Assembly: GCF_000973725.1 (NCBI RefSeq)
Contig: NZ_CP009621.1
Coordinates: forward strand, 1,369,501-1,433,500
DNA from: Pontibacter korlensis
GTDB lineage: Bacteria > Bacteroidota > Bacteroidia > Cytophagales > Hymenobacteraceae
DNA: 64,000 nucleotides
Reading direction: 5' to 3'
Shown here: piece after piece, positions 25,815 through 34,709 of the stretch
Layout: every line of letters begins with the position of its first letter
Numbering within the stretch: the stretch's first letter is position 1
The notes under the pieces: generated by a model
Seen by the model: the letters and a program-made list of their open reading frames with translations, nothing else
Told to the model about the DNA's origin: nothing
Database searches by the model: none
Program-made: the position numbers and the translations under genes

Positions 25815-26225
25815 CTAGGTAGGAGTTAAGGGTGATCTATAGGCTAAGTATTTTTGCATTACGAAAATCATATATATTAAGATACACAAGCCATTAGCTT
25901 TGTACCGGCCACAACGTGTCGCCATCGGGACCAGGGCAGAGGAAGAGAGCAGCGCATACTATCGGTAAGAGGTATGCAGGAGACACTAAACCACCATTAC
26001 CTCTATTGCCAAAACCTGTAAAAGGTTACAGCGCATCTTTGCTTTTTATTATGTATAAAAAACTAACGATCTGGCTTCCTGTAAATTGCATCACAAAAGC
26101 ACAAAAACAACAATGCCTGTAACCGGAGTTACAGGCATTACGCTGTATCACTAAATGCTATGGTAAGTGAATGCATGCCTTCATACAAAATAGGCAGCTA
26201 CTAAGAAATCATAAGTAAATAGAAA
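25815..26225. other. Intergenic region upstream of the 1227-residue adhesin
   Basis: About 410 bases; no credible gene on either strand. It contains the terminator of the minus-strand gene at 26226 and, nearer 25815-25900, AT-rich sequence likely to include the adhesin promoter. Confidence 0.4.
26112..26139 (-). terminator. Terminator of the nuclease-like gene
   Basis: Twelve-base perfect arms AATGCCTGTAAC (26112-26123) and complement (26128-26139) around a 4-base loop; on the minus strand followed by GTTGTTTTTG. Confidence 0.75.
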
Positions 26226-26939
26226 TCATAGGGCAGTATCGAACAGAAGCTCATTTCTTTGCTTGCCAACAACAGAGAGGGCCTCCATTTTACGCAAGCA
26301 GTAGGTAATTTGGCGGCACCTGTGTATAGGCAGTGCCAGTGCTGCGGCTAAGGTCTTGTTGGAAAAGGGTCGGGGCAAACCTAGTGGGATAAACTGTAGA
26401 AAATCTTCTGCTTTTGTAAAGCGGTGCGAGCTAACCACCTCCAGAAGCCTTCTATCTTTTATACTTTCCCGCTTTCGGTGTTTGCTGCCCTTGCCATCGC
26501 GGCAGCGCACTTCCTCCTCCCGGATCAGTGGAAACTCAACGGTAAAGTTTTCATGCTTAACCAGTTCAGGAATCCGCACCAGTTCCTCAAAAATATCAGT
26601 TAGCTTGCCTCTATATGGGGACTTGCGCCTCGACAACACCTTAGTACCGACACGGTCTACCTGCAGCACCCACTTTTCGAAGGTGATAGGATGCAGGAGA
26701 TGCACCTGGTGCTCCTGAAGTAGTGTCTGCAGTTTTTGGCGAATAGCTGAAAAGTTGCGGGTCTGTATTTCCACCAACTGCTTACCACGTACTAAGTCGA
26801 TAAAAAAGCCATTTAGCGGCACCTCGAACTGGTCTTCCGGCTCCGCATACCATTGCTTCAGAGCAGCATGTAAAGAGCGCTCATTTTGTACACCTATACC
26901 TTTGCTTATCACCTGCTTGCACTCCTGTTCTTTGGACAT
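26226..26939 (-). CDS. Unrecognised protein: putative PD-(D/E)XK nuclease fold plus C-terminal winged helix
   Basis: 237 residues from ATG 26939 (the frame can extend to a TTG at 26945). I do not recognise a named family. The N-terminal third reads ERSLHAALK (Glu 20), then GFFIDLVRGKQLVEIQTRN with Asp 48, Glu 57 and Gln 59. This E...D...ExQ arrangement on a beta hairpin is the signature of PD-(D/E)XK nucleases. The C-terminal 70 residues (FTKAEDFLQFIPLGL ... NKTLAAALALPIHRCRQITYCLRKMEAL) look like a winged helix that could bind DNA. No defence or restriction partner lies nearby; the gene stands alone with its own terminator. Nuclease function is inference. Confidence 0.6.
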   Translation of the reverse strand: MSKEQECKQVISKGIGVQNERSLHAALKQWYAEPEDQFEVPLNGFFIDLVRGKQLVEIQTRNFSAIRQKLQTLLQEHQVHLLHPITFEKWVLQVDRVGTKVLSRRKSPYRGKLTDIFEELVRIPELVKHENFTVEFPLIREEEVRCRDGKGSKHRKRESIKDRRLLEVVSSHRFTKAEDFLQFIPLGLPRPFSNKTLAAALALPIHRCRQITYCLRKMEALSVVGKQRNELLFDTAL

Positions 26940-27206
26940 CCCCAACCCCTGCCTCCGCTATTTAAGAAATGAATTATCCCCAAAGCTAGTTATTTGAGCT
27001 GCCTTTTGCCACAAGATGTCGTCTCAGCTTTGCTAAAGCTGCATCTGCACAAAACCGCCTGCAACACTCCTTCATTACAAAAATTGCATTTATTTACTTT
27101 TTATCCTGACATTTCCTTGTAAAAAGCGTAAAAACAGAACTCGGTTGTAACACGTCCCCCTGTGCTGCACTTGAGAGCACCCCCACATTTTTAATATAAT
27201 TAGTGT

Positions 27207-28442
27207 ATGTTCAAGGATACCCCTGAGTCACTTGCCAAAAGCGAGATTGAGCTTGTATCTCAAGTAGCTACAAGCGAAAATCGTCATAAGAAAACAAACA
27301 AAACAGGTATAGAAGACTTCTTGCACCAGCTCCCGGATGTAGTAGGTCTCTCGCACCTACGTTGGGACTTTGTATATCAACGGCCACAGCATCTGTTGTC
27401 TCGCTTTACCCACTACGGACGTCTTTTCTTTATAGAGGAGCCAGTATTTACAGACACTCAGGCCCCCTACCTGCACACTTCTTCCAGAGGAGAAAACCTG
27501 GTACTGGTGGTTCCTCACCTGCCCCCACGGTTTGCAAGAAGAGCAGGTTGAAAACGCTCAGCGCCGACTGCTGAACCAGCTCTTCGTGGAGCGCCAGCTA
27601 GAGAAACCTATTCTTTGGTACTACACACCAATGGCCCTCGGCTTCACGAATCACCTGCAACCTGCTCTTACCGTGTACGATTGCATGGACGAGCTGTCGG
27701 CTTTCAAGTTTGCTCCGCCACGCCTGAAAGAGCTGGAGCAGGAGCTTTTTAAAAGAGCTGACTTGGTGTTTACAGGAGGCCAGAGCTTATACGAAGCAAA
27801 GCGGGAACAGCACCCTGCCGTGGCAGCTTTCCCAAGCAGCATCGACAAGAGTCACTTTGCACAGGCAAAAAAACATTACCACCACCCACCGACCAAGAAC
27901 CCATACCTGAGCCGCGACTAGGCTTTTTCGGTGTGATAGATGAGCGAATGGATACTAATCTGTTAGCGACCCTTGCCGACGCCCGCCCGAATTGGCACCT
28001 CGTGATGATAGGCCCGGTGGTGAAGATCGACCCAAGTATACTGCCGCAGCGCCCGAACATCCATTATCTAGGAGGCAAGTCATACCAGGAGCTACCCGCT
28101 TACATCAGCGGTTGGCAAGTAGCTTTGCTGCCCTTCGCCCTCAACGAATCCACTACTTTTATTAGCCCTACCAAAACTCCTGAATACTTGGCAGCAGGAA
28201 AGCCTGTGGTATCTACTCCTATCCGGGATGTGGTGCGCCCCTACGGAGAGCAGGGCTTGGTGCACATTGCAGATACAGCAGCGGAATTTGTTCTAGCAGT
28301 GGAAGAGGCTATGACACAGCGGGATGACCAGGAATGGCAGCGCAAAGTGGAGGCTTTCATGCAGGATATGTCCTGGGATCAGACTTGGCACGGCATGGTA
28401 GAATTGATGGCTCAAGCGAGCCGTGAAAAGCACAGCATCTAA
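27207..28442 (+). pseudogene. Glycosyltransferase (GT4/GT1-like), coding frame broken twice
   Basis: Three overlapping or adjacent open frames (27207-27551, 27532-27921, 27933-28442) join into one glycosyltransferase of about 410 residues. The first carries LSHLRWDFVYQRPQHLLSRF, the second YDCMDELSAFKFAPPRLKELE, the last the donor-binding half (GFFGVIDERMD, KTPEYLAAGKPVVSTP). Frame is lost at a five-C run (27522-27526, one base too many) and restored at a seven-A run (27867-27873, one base too few). Correcting both gives LPHGLQEEQVEN and AKKTLPPPTDQEP, continuous with the family. Either a true pseudogene or two homopolymer sequencing errors; nearby genes are intact. The product would act with glf downstream. 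Confidence 0.82.
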
Positions 28443-28459
28443 AGCGAAAGGAGGCAGGC

Positions 28460-29650
28460 ATGTTTGATTACCTGATTGTAGGTGCAGGGTTTGCAGGGAG
28501 CGTACTTGCGGAGCGGCTAGCATCGCAGTTAAACAAAAAAGTACTGATCATCGACAAGCGCAACCATACAGGCGGCAACGCATACGACCACTACAATGAG
28601 GAAGGAATATTGGTGCACAAGTATGGGCCGCACATCTTCCATACCAACTCCAAAGAAGCTTTTGAGTACCTGTCGCAATTCACTGCCTGGCGCCCTTATG
28701 AGCACCGGGTGTTGGCAAGTGTAGACGGGCAACTGGTGCCAATCCCAATCAATTTAGACACTATCAACAAATTATATGGTCTTAGCCTGACTACCTTTGA
28801 TGTTGAAGGCTTTTTCAGCTCTGTAGCGGAGAATGTAGCGTCTGTACGCACTTCGGAGGACGTGGTGGTGAGCAGGGTGGGACGGGAGCTATACGAGAAG
28901 TTCTTCCGCAATTATACGCGCAAGCAGTGGGGTGTGGACCCATCAGAATTAGACAAGTCAGTTACCTCGCGGGTACCGGTGCGCACTAATCGCGACGACC
29001 GTTACTTTACCGACACCTATCAAGCCATGCCGTTGCACGGGTACACAGCCATGTTCGAAAAACTCCTGGCGCACCCCAACATCAAGATTATGCTTAATAC
29101 TGCTTATCAAGATATCGTGGATATGATCCCGTTTCGGGAGATGATCTACACCGGGCCGGTAGATGAGTACTTTGGCTACCGTTACGGCAAGCTACCTTAC
29201 CGCTCGCTGGAGTTCAAGCATGAAACGCTAGATAAGCCTGTGCACTTACCTGCCGCCGTAGTTAACTACCCGAACGAACACGCCTATACCCGTATCACAG
29301 AGTTTAAATACCTGACAGGGCAGCAGCACCTTAAGACCAGCATCGTGTATGAGTACCCACAGGCTGAGGGAGATCCTTATTACCCCGTACCTCGACCTGA
29401 GAATGCAGCGATCTACAACAGGTACAAGAAGCTGGCTGATGCCACACCTGCCGTGCATTTTGTGGGCCGGCTAGCCACCTACAAATACTATAACATGGAC
29501 CAGGTAGTGGCGCAGGCACTCACGCTCTTCAGGAAGCTCTCCGCTGCAAAGTCAGTTCAGGCTACAGAGAGCACTGTACAAGAACTAAACGGATCTGGCA
29601 AAGTATGGAATGACGCCATAACAGACATCAGCAACAATGGAGTTCACTGA
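28460..29650 (+). CDS. glf: UDP-galactopyranose mutase
   Basis: 396-residue flavoenzyme interconverting UDP-galactopyranose and UDP-galactofuranose, the donor for galactofuranose-containing glycans. The FAD-binding motif DYLIVGAGFAGSVLAERLA lies at 3-21, then KRNHTGGNAYDHYNEEGILVHKYGPHIFHT (33-62), and FRNYTRKQWGVDPSEL near 150-165, all diagnostic. Arginine and tyrosine residues that contact substrate are in TRKQWG and in VDEYFGYRYG. It starts 17 bases after the glycosyltransferase pseudogene and overlaps the next gene by 14 bases, so the three form one unit, presumably for an exopolysaccharide or surface glycan. Confidence 0.96.
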   Translation: MFDYLIVGAGFAGSVLAERLASQLNKKVLIIDKRNHTGGNAYDHYNEEGILVHKYGPHIFHTNSKEAFEYLSQFTAWRPYEHRVLASVDGQLVPIPINLDTINKLYGLSLTTFDVEGFFSSVAENVASVRTSEDVVVSRVGRELYEKFFRNYTRKQWGVDPSELDKSVTSRVPVRTNRDDRYFTDTYQAMPLHGYTAMFEKLLAHPNIKIMLNTAYQDIVDMIPFREMIYTGPVDEYFGYRYGKLPYRSLEFKHETLDKPVHLPAAVVNYPNEHAYTRITEFKYLTGQQHLKTSIVYEYPQAEGDPYYPVPRPENAAIYNRYKKLADATPAVHFVGRLATYKYYNMDQVVAQALTLFRKLSAAKSVQATESTVQELNGSGKVWNDAITDISNNGVH

Positions 29651-31178
29651 GCAAAAGCAGGATACAGCAAACATTGATACTGCCTCTGAAAGCAGTATAG
29701 ATAGGAGCACTAAAGCTAGCACAGCAAAAAGAAAAGCCCGTCCTGCATTCAAATTGGAGCAGGACCTGCCTTGGGTTCAGGTAGCCGCAGATGCACCTTA
29801 CTTCATAACTGAAACCGGTGATAACTGGGCGCCCATTGGGCAGAACGATGCTATTACTTGGCCAGACTTTGCGGGCCTCTTCCGCCGGAAGAACCTGCAG
29901 CAGGTAGAGGGCCATCTGGCGTGGCTTGCTGCGAACGGAGTTACTTGTCTGCGCCTGATGTTGGAGTATGCACAGGGGAAACACCGCTACTTTGAGAAAC
30001 CTGCCGGCACATTTGCTCCGAACATGGTTCAGCTCTGGGACGATCTTTTCCACCTCTGCGCCAAGTATAACATCCGTATTCTTCTAACCCCAGTGGATAC
30101 GTTCTGGATGTGGATCAAGTGGAAGCACCACCCTTATAATCACCTGAATGGTGGCCCCTGCAAGGACCGCTCCGAATGGCTCCTTTGCTCGGACACTCTA
30201 GAAGTGATAAAGAACCGGTTGAGCTTTGTTGCAGAGCGCTGGGGCGGCAGCGGTGTGCTTTTTGCCTGGGATCTTTGGAATGAAATACACCCTGCTCACG
30301 CTGGTGGCAGAACAGAGGTATTCGCTGACTTTGTACAGGAACTGAGCCAGCACCTACGCCAGGAAGAGCAACGCTTGTACAGGCGCTGCCATCCGCAGAC
30401 GGTTTCGCTCTATGGGCCCGTGCTGGACGAGCACCCAGCAGTGGCAGACGTTATTTTCCGACACCCGGCACTAGATTTTGCCAGCACCCACTTTTACGAT
30501 GCTGCCACGATCAACAATCCTAAGGATACCTTGTGGTCAGCCATCGTGGCGGGGCGATTAGTGCGGGAGGCACTAGAGCACCTGCAGGGCAACCGCCCCT
30601 TCTTCGACAGCGAGCATGGCCCCATTCATGCTTTTAAGGACAAGCACATTAGTTTTCCGGAATACTTCGATGATGAATACTTCCGGCACATACAATGGGC
30701 GCATCTGGCCTCTGGCGCTGCTGGCGGTGGCATGCGTTGGCCCAACCGTCATCCGCACTACCTCACCCACGGCATGCGCCGTGCCCAGAAAAGCATGGCT
30801 GAGTTTGTAAAACTGATCGATTGGAAGAATTTCCGGAGAAAGAACCTAAACAGAGAAGCAAAAGTTAGTAGCCCTTCATTTGTGGTATTTGCCTGTGCTG
30901 ATGAAAGGCAGGCTGTGCTATGGCTGCTTCGTACAGATAATTACGTGACAGGGGCAGATGGACTGACCATCATAAACCGAGAGGCCGAACCGCTAACGGC
31001 AGAGGTACAGATTCCGGGTATGACTTACGGAGTATATAAGGTGACTTGTTGGGATACTTTGGAGGGTATGGTGACAAGCTCTGATCTTGTACATTATACT
31101 TCGGGCCCACACCTATTGCTGCACTTACCCTCCGTTACAACTGACGTAGCCGTGGCCATACAATCGGAGCAACTGTAG
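29637..31178 (+). CDS. GH5-like (clan GH-A) glycoside hydrolase, apparently cytoplasmic
   Basis: 513 residues. A (beta/alpha)8 barrel is suggested by WLAANGVTCLRLMLEY, YNIRILLTPVDTFWMW, then FAWDLWNEIHP with the acid/base Glu 216 after Asn 215, and RPFFDSEHGPI with the nucleophile Glu 326. This is the clan GH-A catalytic pair. The closest known theme is GH5 cellulase or mannanase. Unusually there is no signal peptide: the first 35 residues are polar and basic (STKASTAKRKARP). It overlaps glf by 14 bases, so it belongs to the same operon and may process a cytoplasmic glycan intermediate, or leave by an unconventional route. Residues 400-513 form a beta-rich tail. Confidence 0.82.
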   Translation: MEFTEQKQDTANIDTASESSIDRSTKASTAKRKARPAFKLEQDLPWVQVAADAPYFITETGDNWAPIGQNDAITWPDFAGLFRRKNLQQVEGHLAWLAANGVTCLRLMLEYAQGKHRYFEKPAGTFAPNMVQLWDDLFHLCAKYNIRILLTPVDTFWMWIKWKHHPYNHLNGGPCKDRSEWLLCSDTLEVIKNRLSFVAERWGGSGVLFAWDLWNEIHPAHAGGRTEVFADFVQELSQHLRQEEQRLYRRCHPQTVSLYGPVLDEHPAVADVIFRHPALDFASTHFYDAATINNPKDTLWSAIVAGRLVREALEHLQGNRPFFDSEHGPIHAFKDKHISFPEYFDDEYFRHIQWAHLASGAAGGGMRWPNRHPHYLTHGMRRAQKSMAEFVKLIDWKNFRRKNLNREAKVSSPSFVVFACADERQAVLWLLRTDNYVTGADGLTIINREAEPLTAEVQIPGMTYGVYKVTCWDTLEGMVTSSDLVHYTSGPHLLLHLPSVTTDVAVAIQSEQL

Positions 31179-31312
31179 ATTCAGCAAGTATACCTAGAAA
31201 GTATAGTAGCAGTGGCGAGTTCTTTGTCAGCGCAAGAACACAAACGGCAAAACATTTTTAAGGCTTGTGGAGAAATTTCCTCTATAGAAAGCTTAGATAT
31301 CAGAGTAAAAAC

Positions 31313-31346
31313 AAAACGCCTGACTCATTTCTGAATCAGGCGTTTT
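31313..31346. terminator. Bidirectional terminator between GH gene and tRNA
   Basis: Fifteen-base arms (31313-31327, 31332-31346, one mismatch) with A-tract and T-tract on both sides. It can end the plus-strand sugar cluster and the minus-strand tRNA transcript. Confidence 0.85.
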
Positions 31347-31353
31347 TCTGAGG

Positions 31354-31426
<73 letters not shown>

Positions 31427-31440
31427 CTGTTATTATGATG

Positions 31441-31471
31441 CAAAAGTATACTAAAGATATTTACCATGCAA
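31441..31471 (-). promoter_or_regulatory. Bacteroidota-type promoter of the initiator tRNA
   Basis: On the minus strand TTG, exactly 20 bases, then TACTTTTG, ending 14 bases before the mature tRNA. It is identical in both elements and spacing to the rplU promoter (42857-42887). Confidence 0.8.
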
Positions 31472-31509
31472 GTGTGTATACCTAATATCGTTAAAAAAGT
31501 TAGTATTTA

Positions 31510-33330
31510 TTAAAATTTACTGGTTATCCCAAAGTGAATCTTAGAATACTTAAAAGATAAAGGTTGTTGTTCTGATTGGCCAAGCGAGTAAACCAGTTGG
31601 AAGATGCCTGCACCTGTGCTGAAACTTATACCTGCTCCTACGCCAAACGGGTAATCATCCTTAAAAGACCGTTCCAAATCGCTGCGGTAGTAGCCTTGGT
31701 CATAGAAAAGCAGCGCATAGGAGTCGGCAGCGGTGAAGAGGCGATACTCCAGCGTACTTACAGCATAGCTCGAAGCATAGAAGAAAAAGTCGTCGAAGCC
31801 GCGCAAGGAAGCCAAGCCACCCAGCCTGTACATGTCGTTCAGGAAGATGTGATCACTGAAGAGCGCCTCCCCACGTAGCCTTGTAAGCAAGGCGCTGTTT
31901 TTGCCCAGACGCAGGAAGTTCTCAAAGCGCAGACTAACACTTAACTGAGATGCCTTCATGTCCAGTGCATCATAAAAACTCTTCTCCAGCTCAGCATTGC
32001 GCAGTAGCTTCTTTGTACCGGCAGCAAACTGCAGCTCCAACAGGCGGCCACGCCTCGGAAAGTAAAAATCATCCAGGTTATTCCAGAGATAGTTTAGACC
32101 ATAGGAGGTAGTTTGGGCATCAGATAGCTCTAGCTGCTGTAGCTTTTGTGGGCTAACTTCAGAAAGGATGCGTGAATTACGCCACTCAGTGAACACGCTA
32201 AACTTGCCATATTTCAAAGTATAATACCCTAGCTGTAGCCTTGGTTGCACAGTAATAAACGTGGAGTCTTGTTTGAGCAAGCTAAACTTGGTGCCGGCCT
32301 CAAACGGGCTGCCCAGCAGGTTAGGGTGCAGGTACTCCCCATTTAGTATAACAGACCCAGCACTTACCCGCCGCCATTGTAAACCCAGCTGCTTACCAGA
32401 ACCCCGGATGTTGCGGATATTCACGTTAGCTTCTCCGGTAATCAGCAGTTTATTTTCCCGGTTTGGGTCAGGCAGAAAGCCTACTACTCCGTCTAGCTGG
32501 TTTGCCTGTCGATCCTCCAGGAAATAATGCACTTTGGCCTTATCGCTAACAAACCGTACTTGTGGGGCACGGGAAGCTTTTATGTAAGGAAGCTGCGTCA
32601 GCATCCGTTGCGATGCGTTTACCTGGTCCTGATTGTAGAGCTGGCCCGGCAACAGCTGTAAATAGCGCATCAGGAACTTTGGCTGCGTTTTAGTTTTACC
32701 AACAATCTCCAAGGTGTCATAAGTCACGACAAAAGCTTTGTCCAGCATCAGGGTGGCAGCCACCTTATTGTCTTCTATAGTAACCGAATCTAGCCAAACT
32801 GAGGCAAAAGGGTAGCCGTTGCGCTCGGCATAATCAAGAATACGCTGTTGCAACCGCACAAACTCAACAGGCTTGAAGGGTACGCCACGGTAAAACTTCT
32901 CCCTGAATCCAGACTCCACCAGAAGCCCTTCACCAATATTCCCGTTACGAAGCTGCGCCCACTCAAATGGTTGACCTACATGAAGTTTCACGTGGAGCGT
33001 ATCGCGAGAGAAGTATAAGCTATCGGCAGAGGTAAGCAGGTAAGCATCCTGCTGCAGCCGGTATATCAACGCCCGCACCTCCTTTAGCGCCTCTGCAGAG
33101 TCGGCAAGCGTTTCCCGGAAGTTATACCTCTTGAGCACCTGTCCTCCAGCTGGCTCTATGGCCTTCACCTGCAACTGCACCTTGTTGGCTGGGGCTTTTT
33201 CCGGCTGCTTCTCGGGTTGCTTTTTCTGCTCCTGCTTTACAACAGGCACAGGCTGTGGCGGAGCCTCCTGGGCCCACAACTGCGGTAGCCAAAGCACCAT
33301 GCAAAATAAGAAGGCAGCTATTTTGTACAT
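31510..33330 (-). CDS. BamA/TamA (Omp85)-family outer-membrane protein
   Basis: 606 residues. A signal peptide (ends LWAQ) is followed by a Pro/Gln/Lys-rich linker (about 22-50), POTRA-like regions (about 50-290; FRETLADSAEALKEVRALIYRLQQDAYLLTS, DTLEIVGKTKTQPKFLMRYLQLLPGQLYN) and a C-terminal 16-strand barrel (about 300-606) ending in IHFGITSKF with a terminal aromatic. GGLASLRGFDDF fits the conserved loop-6 RGF motif of Omp85 proteins. It is shorter than BamA, so it resembles TamA or one of several Bacteroidota Omp85 paralogues; exact substrate unknown. A TACCTTTG box lies about 75 bases upstream. Confidence 0.87.
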   Translation of the reverse strand: MYKIAAFLFCMVLWLPQLWAQEAPPQPVPVVKQEQKKQPEKQPEKAPANKVQLQVKAIEPAGGQVLKRYNFRETLADSAEALKEVRALIYRLQQDAYLLTSADSLYFSRDTLHVKLHVGQPFEWAQLRNGNIGEGLLVESGFREKFYRGVPFKPVEFVRLQQRILDYAERNGYPFASVWLDSVTIEDNKVAATLMLDKAFVVTYDTLEIVGKTKTQPKFLMRYLQLLPGQLYNQDQVNASQRMLTQLPYIKASRAPQVRFVSDKAKVHYFLEDRQANQLDGVVGFLPDPNRENKLLITGEANVNIRNIRGSGKQLGLQWRRVSAGSVILNGEYLHPNLLGSPFEAGTKFSLLKQDSTFITVQPRLQLGYYTLKYGKFSVFTEWRNSRILSEVSPQKLQQLELSDAQTTSYGLNYLWNNLDDFYFPRRGRLLELQFAAGTKKLLRNAELEKSFYDALDMKASQLSVSLRFENFLRLGKNSALLTRLRGEALFSDHIFLNDMYRLGGLASLRGFDDFFFYASSYAVSTLEYRLFTAADSYALLFYDQGYYRSDLERSFKDDYPFGVGAGISFSTGAGIFQLVYSLGQSEQQPLSFKYSKIHFGITSKF

Positions 33331-33501
33331 TTGTGCAGTTGATTGTTGAATTGTTTGAGGGCTGAATTGTTAATGGTTACAGACACGCCATACTTTACAC
33401 CTGCAAAGGTAAGGAGTGCTGATAGATTATCTGTTGTACAGGCAACAACTCCAGCTAGTGCAACAACAATCTAATTTACAATCAATTTAAGAATAAAAAC
33501 T

Positions 33502-34635
33502 TTGGCCGGAATATACCTCCATATACCCTTTTGTAAGAAAGCCTGTCATTACTGCGACTTTCATTTCAGCACCTCCATGGGGCTGAAAACCACAACCATA
33601 CAGGCTATTGCCCGCGAGCTGGAATTACGCCAGGATTACCTACAAAATCAGCTCGTAGAAACTATTTACTTTGGCGGCGGCACTCCATCTTTGCTCACAC
33701 GGGAGGAGTTGCAGTTACTCCTGCAAACCATCAAGAGGCTGTTTATAGTTTCGGACAATGCAGAAATTACCTTAGAGGCTAATCCAGACGACCTGTCGCC
33801 AGCAAAACTGCAGGAGCTGCAGGCTACAGGCATCAACCGCCTGAGCATAGGATTGCAGTCGTTTCATGAGCCTCACCTGCAGTTGATGAACCGCGCCCAT
33901 ACCGCCACAGAGAGCCTTCAGTGCGTAAAGGATGCCCAGGCGGCAGGCTTTAATAACATCACAGTCGATCTTATTTATGGTATACCGGCCCCAGACCATA
34001 GCGTATGGTACGAGGACCTGAAAACGCTTTTCCCGCTAGGTGTACAGCATGTGTCCTGCTACGCGCTTACCATTGAGCCAGGCACAGCCTTCGGGCGCTG
34101 GAGCCAGAAAGGCCGTTTTAAGCCTTCTGAGGATGACTTCACGGCACAGCAGTTTGAGATTTTGTTGGAGCAAATGAAACAGCACGGTTTTGCGCAGTAT
34201 GAGATATCCAACTTCTGCCAGCCGGGCTACGAATCGAAGCACAACAGCAACTACTGGCGAGGCGTGCATTACCTGGGCGTAGGACCAAGCGCGCATTCTT
34301 TTAACGGTTATAGCCGCCAATACAATGTAGCCAATAACAAGAAGTACACAGAGGCCATTAACCAAGACATTGTGCCGTTCGAGTTGGAAGAATTATCATT
34401 GGCTGATCAGGCTAACGATTACCTCCTGACGACCCTTCGCACTATCTGGGGCTGTGACCTAAGCCTTCTTGGCAGCAAGTATAACTATCATGTGCAGGCA
34501 ACACATGCTACCTACCTGCAGGAGCTCCAGGAAAAGGAACTGGCAAGTATAAAAGATGATATACTGTACTTAACAGACAAAGGCAAGCTACTTGCCGACC
34601 AGATTACACTGGAGTTGTTTGTTGAGGAAGTATAA
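33502..34635 (+). CDS. hemW: Radical SAM heme chaperone HemW
   Basis: 377 residues. The radical SAM cluster motif is C11-KKA-C15-HY-C18 in IYLHIPFCKKACHYCDFHF; TIYFGGGTPSLLT and RLSIGLQSFHEPHLQLMNR follow, typical of HemW/HemN. HemW inserts heme into respiratory proteins; it lacks coproporphyrinogen oxidase activity in known cases. The start codon is TTG at 33502: an in-frame stop (33472-33474) lies upstream and no ATG or GTG intervenes, and the resulting MAGIYLHIPFC matches the family. No clear Shine-Dalgarno. It converges with lhgO across a shared terminator. Confidence 0.93.
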   Translation: MAGIYLHIPFCKKACHYCDFHFSTSMGLKTTTIQAIARELELRQDYLQNQLVETIYFGGGTPSLLTREELQLLLQTIKRLFIVSDNAEITLEANPDDLSPAKLQELQATGINRLSIGLQSFHEPHLQLMNRAHTATESLQCVKDAQAAGFNNITVDLIYGIPAPDHSVWYEDLKTLFPLGVQHVSCYALTIEPGTAFGRWSQKGRFKPSEDDFTAQQFEILLEQMKQHGFAQYEISNFCQPGYESKHNSNYWRGVHYLGVGPSAHSFNGYSRQYNVANNKKYTEAINQDIVPFELEELSLADQANDYLLTTLRTIWGCDLSLLGSKYNYHVQATHATYLQELQEKELASIKDDILYLTDKGKLLADQITLELFVEEV

Positions 34636-34647
34636 AAGAAGTAAAAC

Positions 34648-34688
34648 GGCCTTTACGATAGTGTAAGCCCAATCGTAAAGGCCATTTT
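34648..34688. terminator. Bidirectional terminator between hemW and lhgO
   Basis: Perfect 12-base arms GGCCTTTACGAT (34648-34659) and complement (34672-34683), with ATTTTG after and AAAAC before. Confidence 0.8.
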
Positions 34689-34709
34689 GTAGCTGAGTAT
34701 CGTCTGAAT

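Noticed and set aside
27532-27921. Separate small gene
   Set aside because: Its sequence continues a glycosyltransferase split by frameshifts on both sides.
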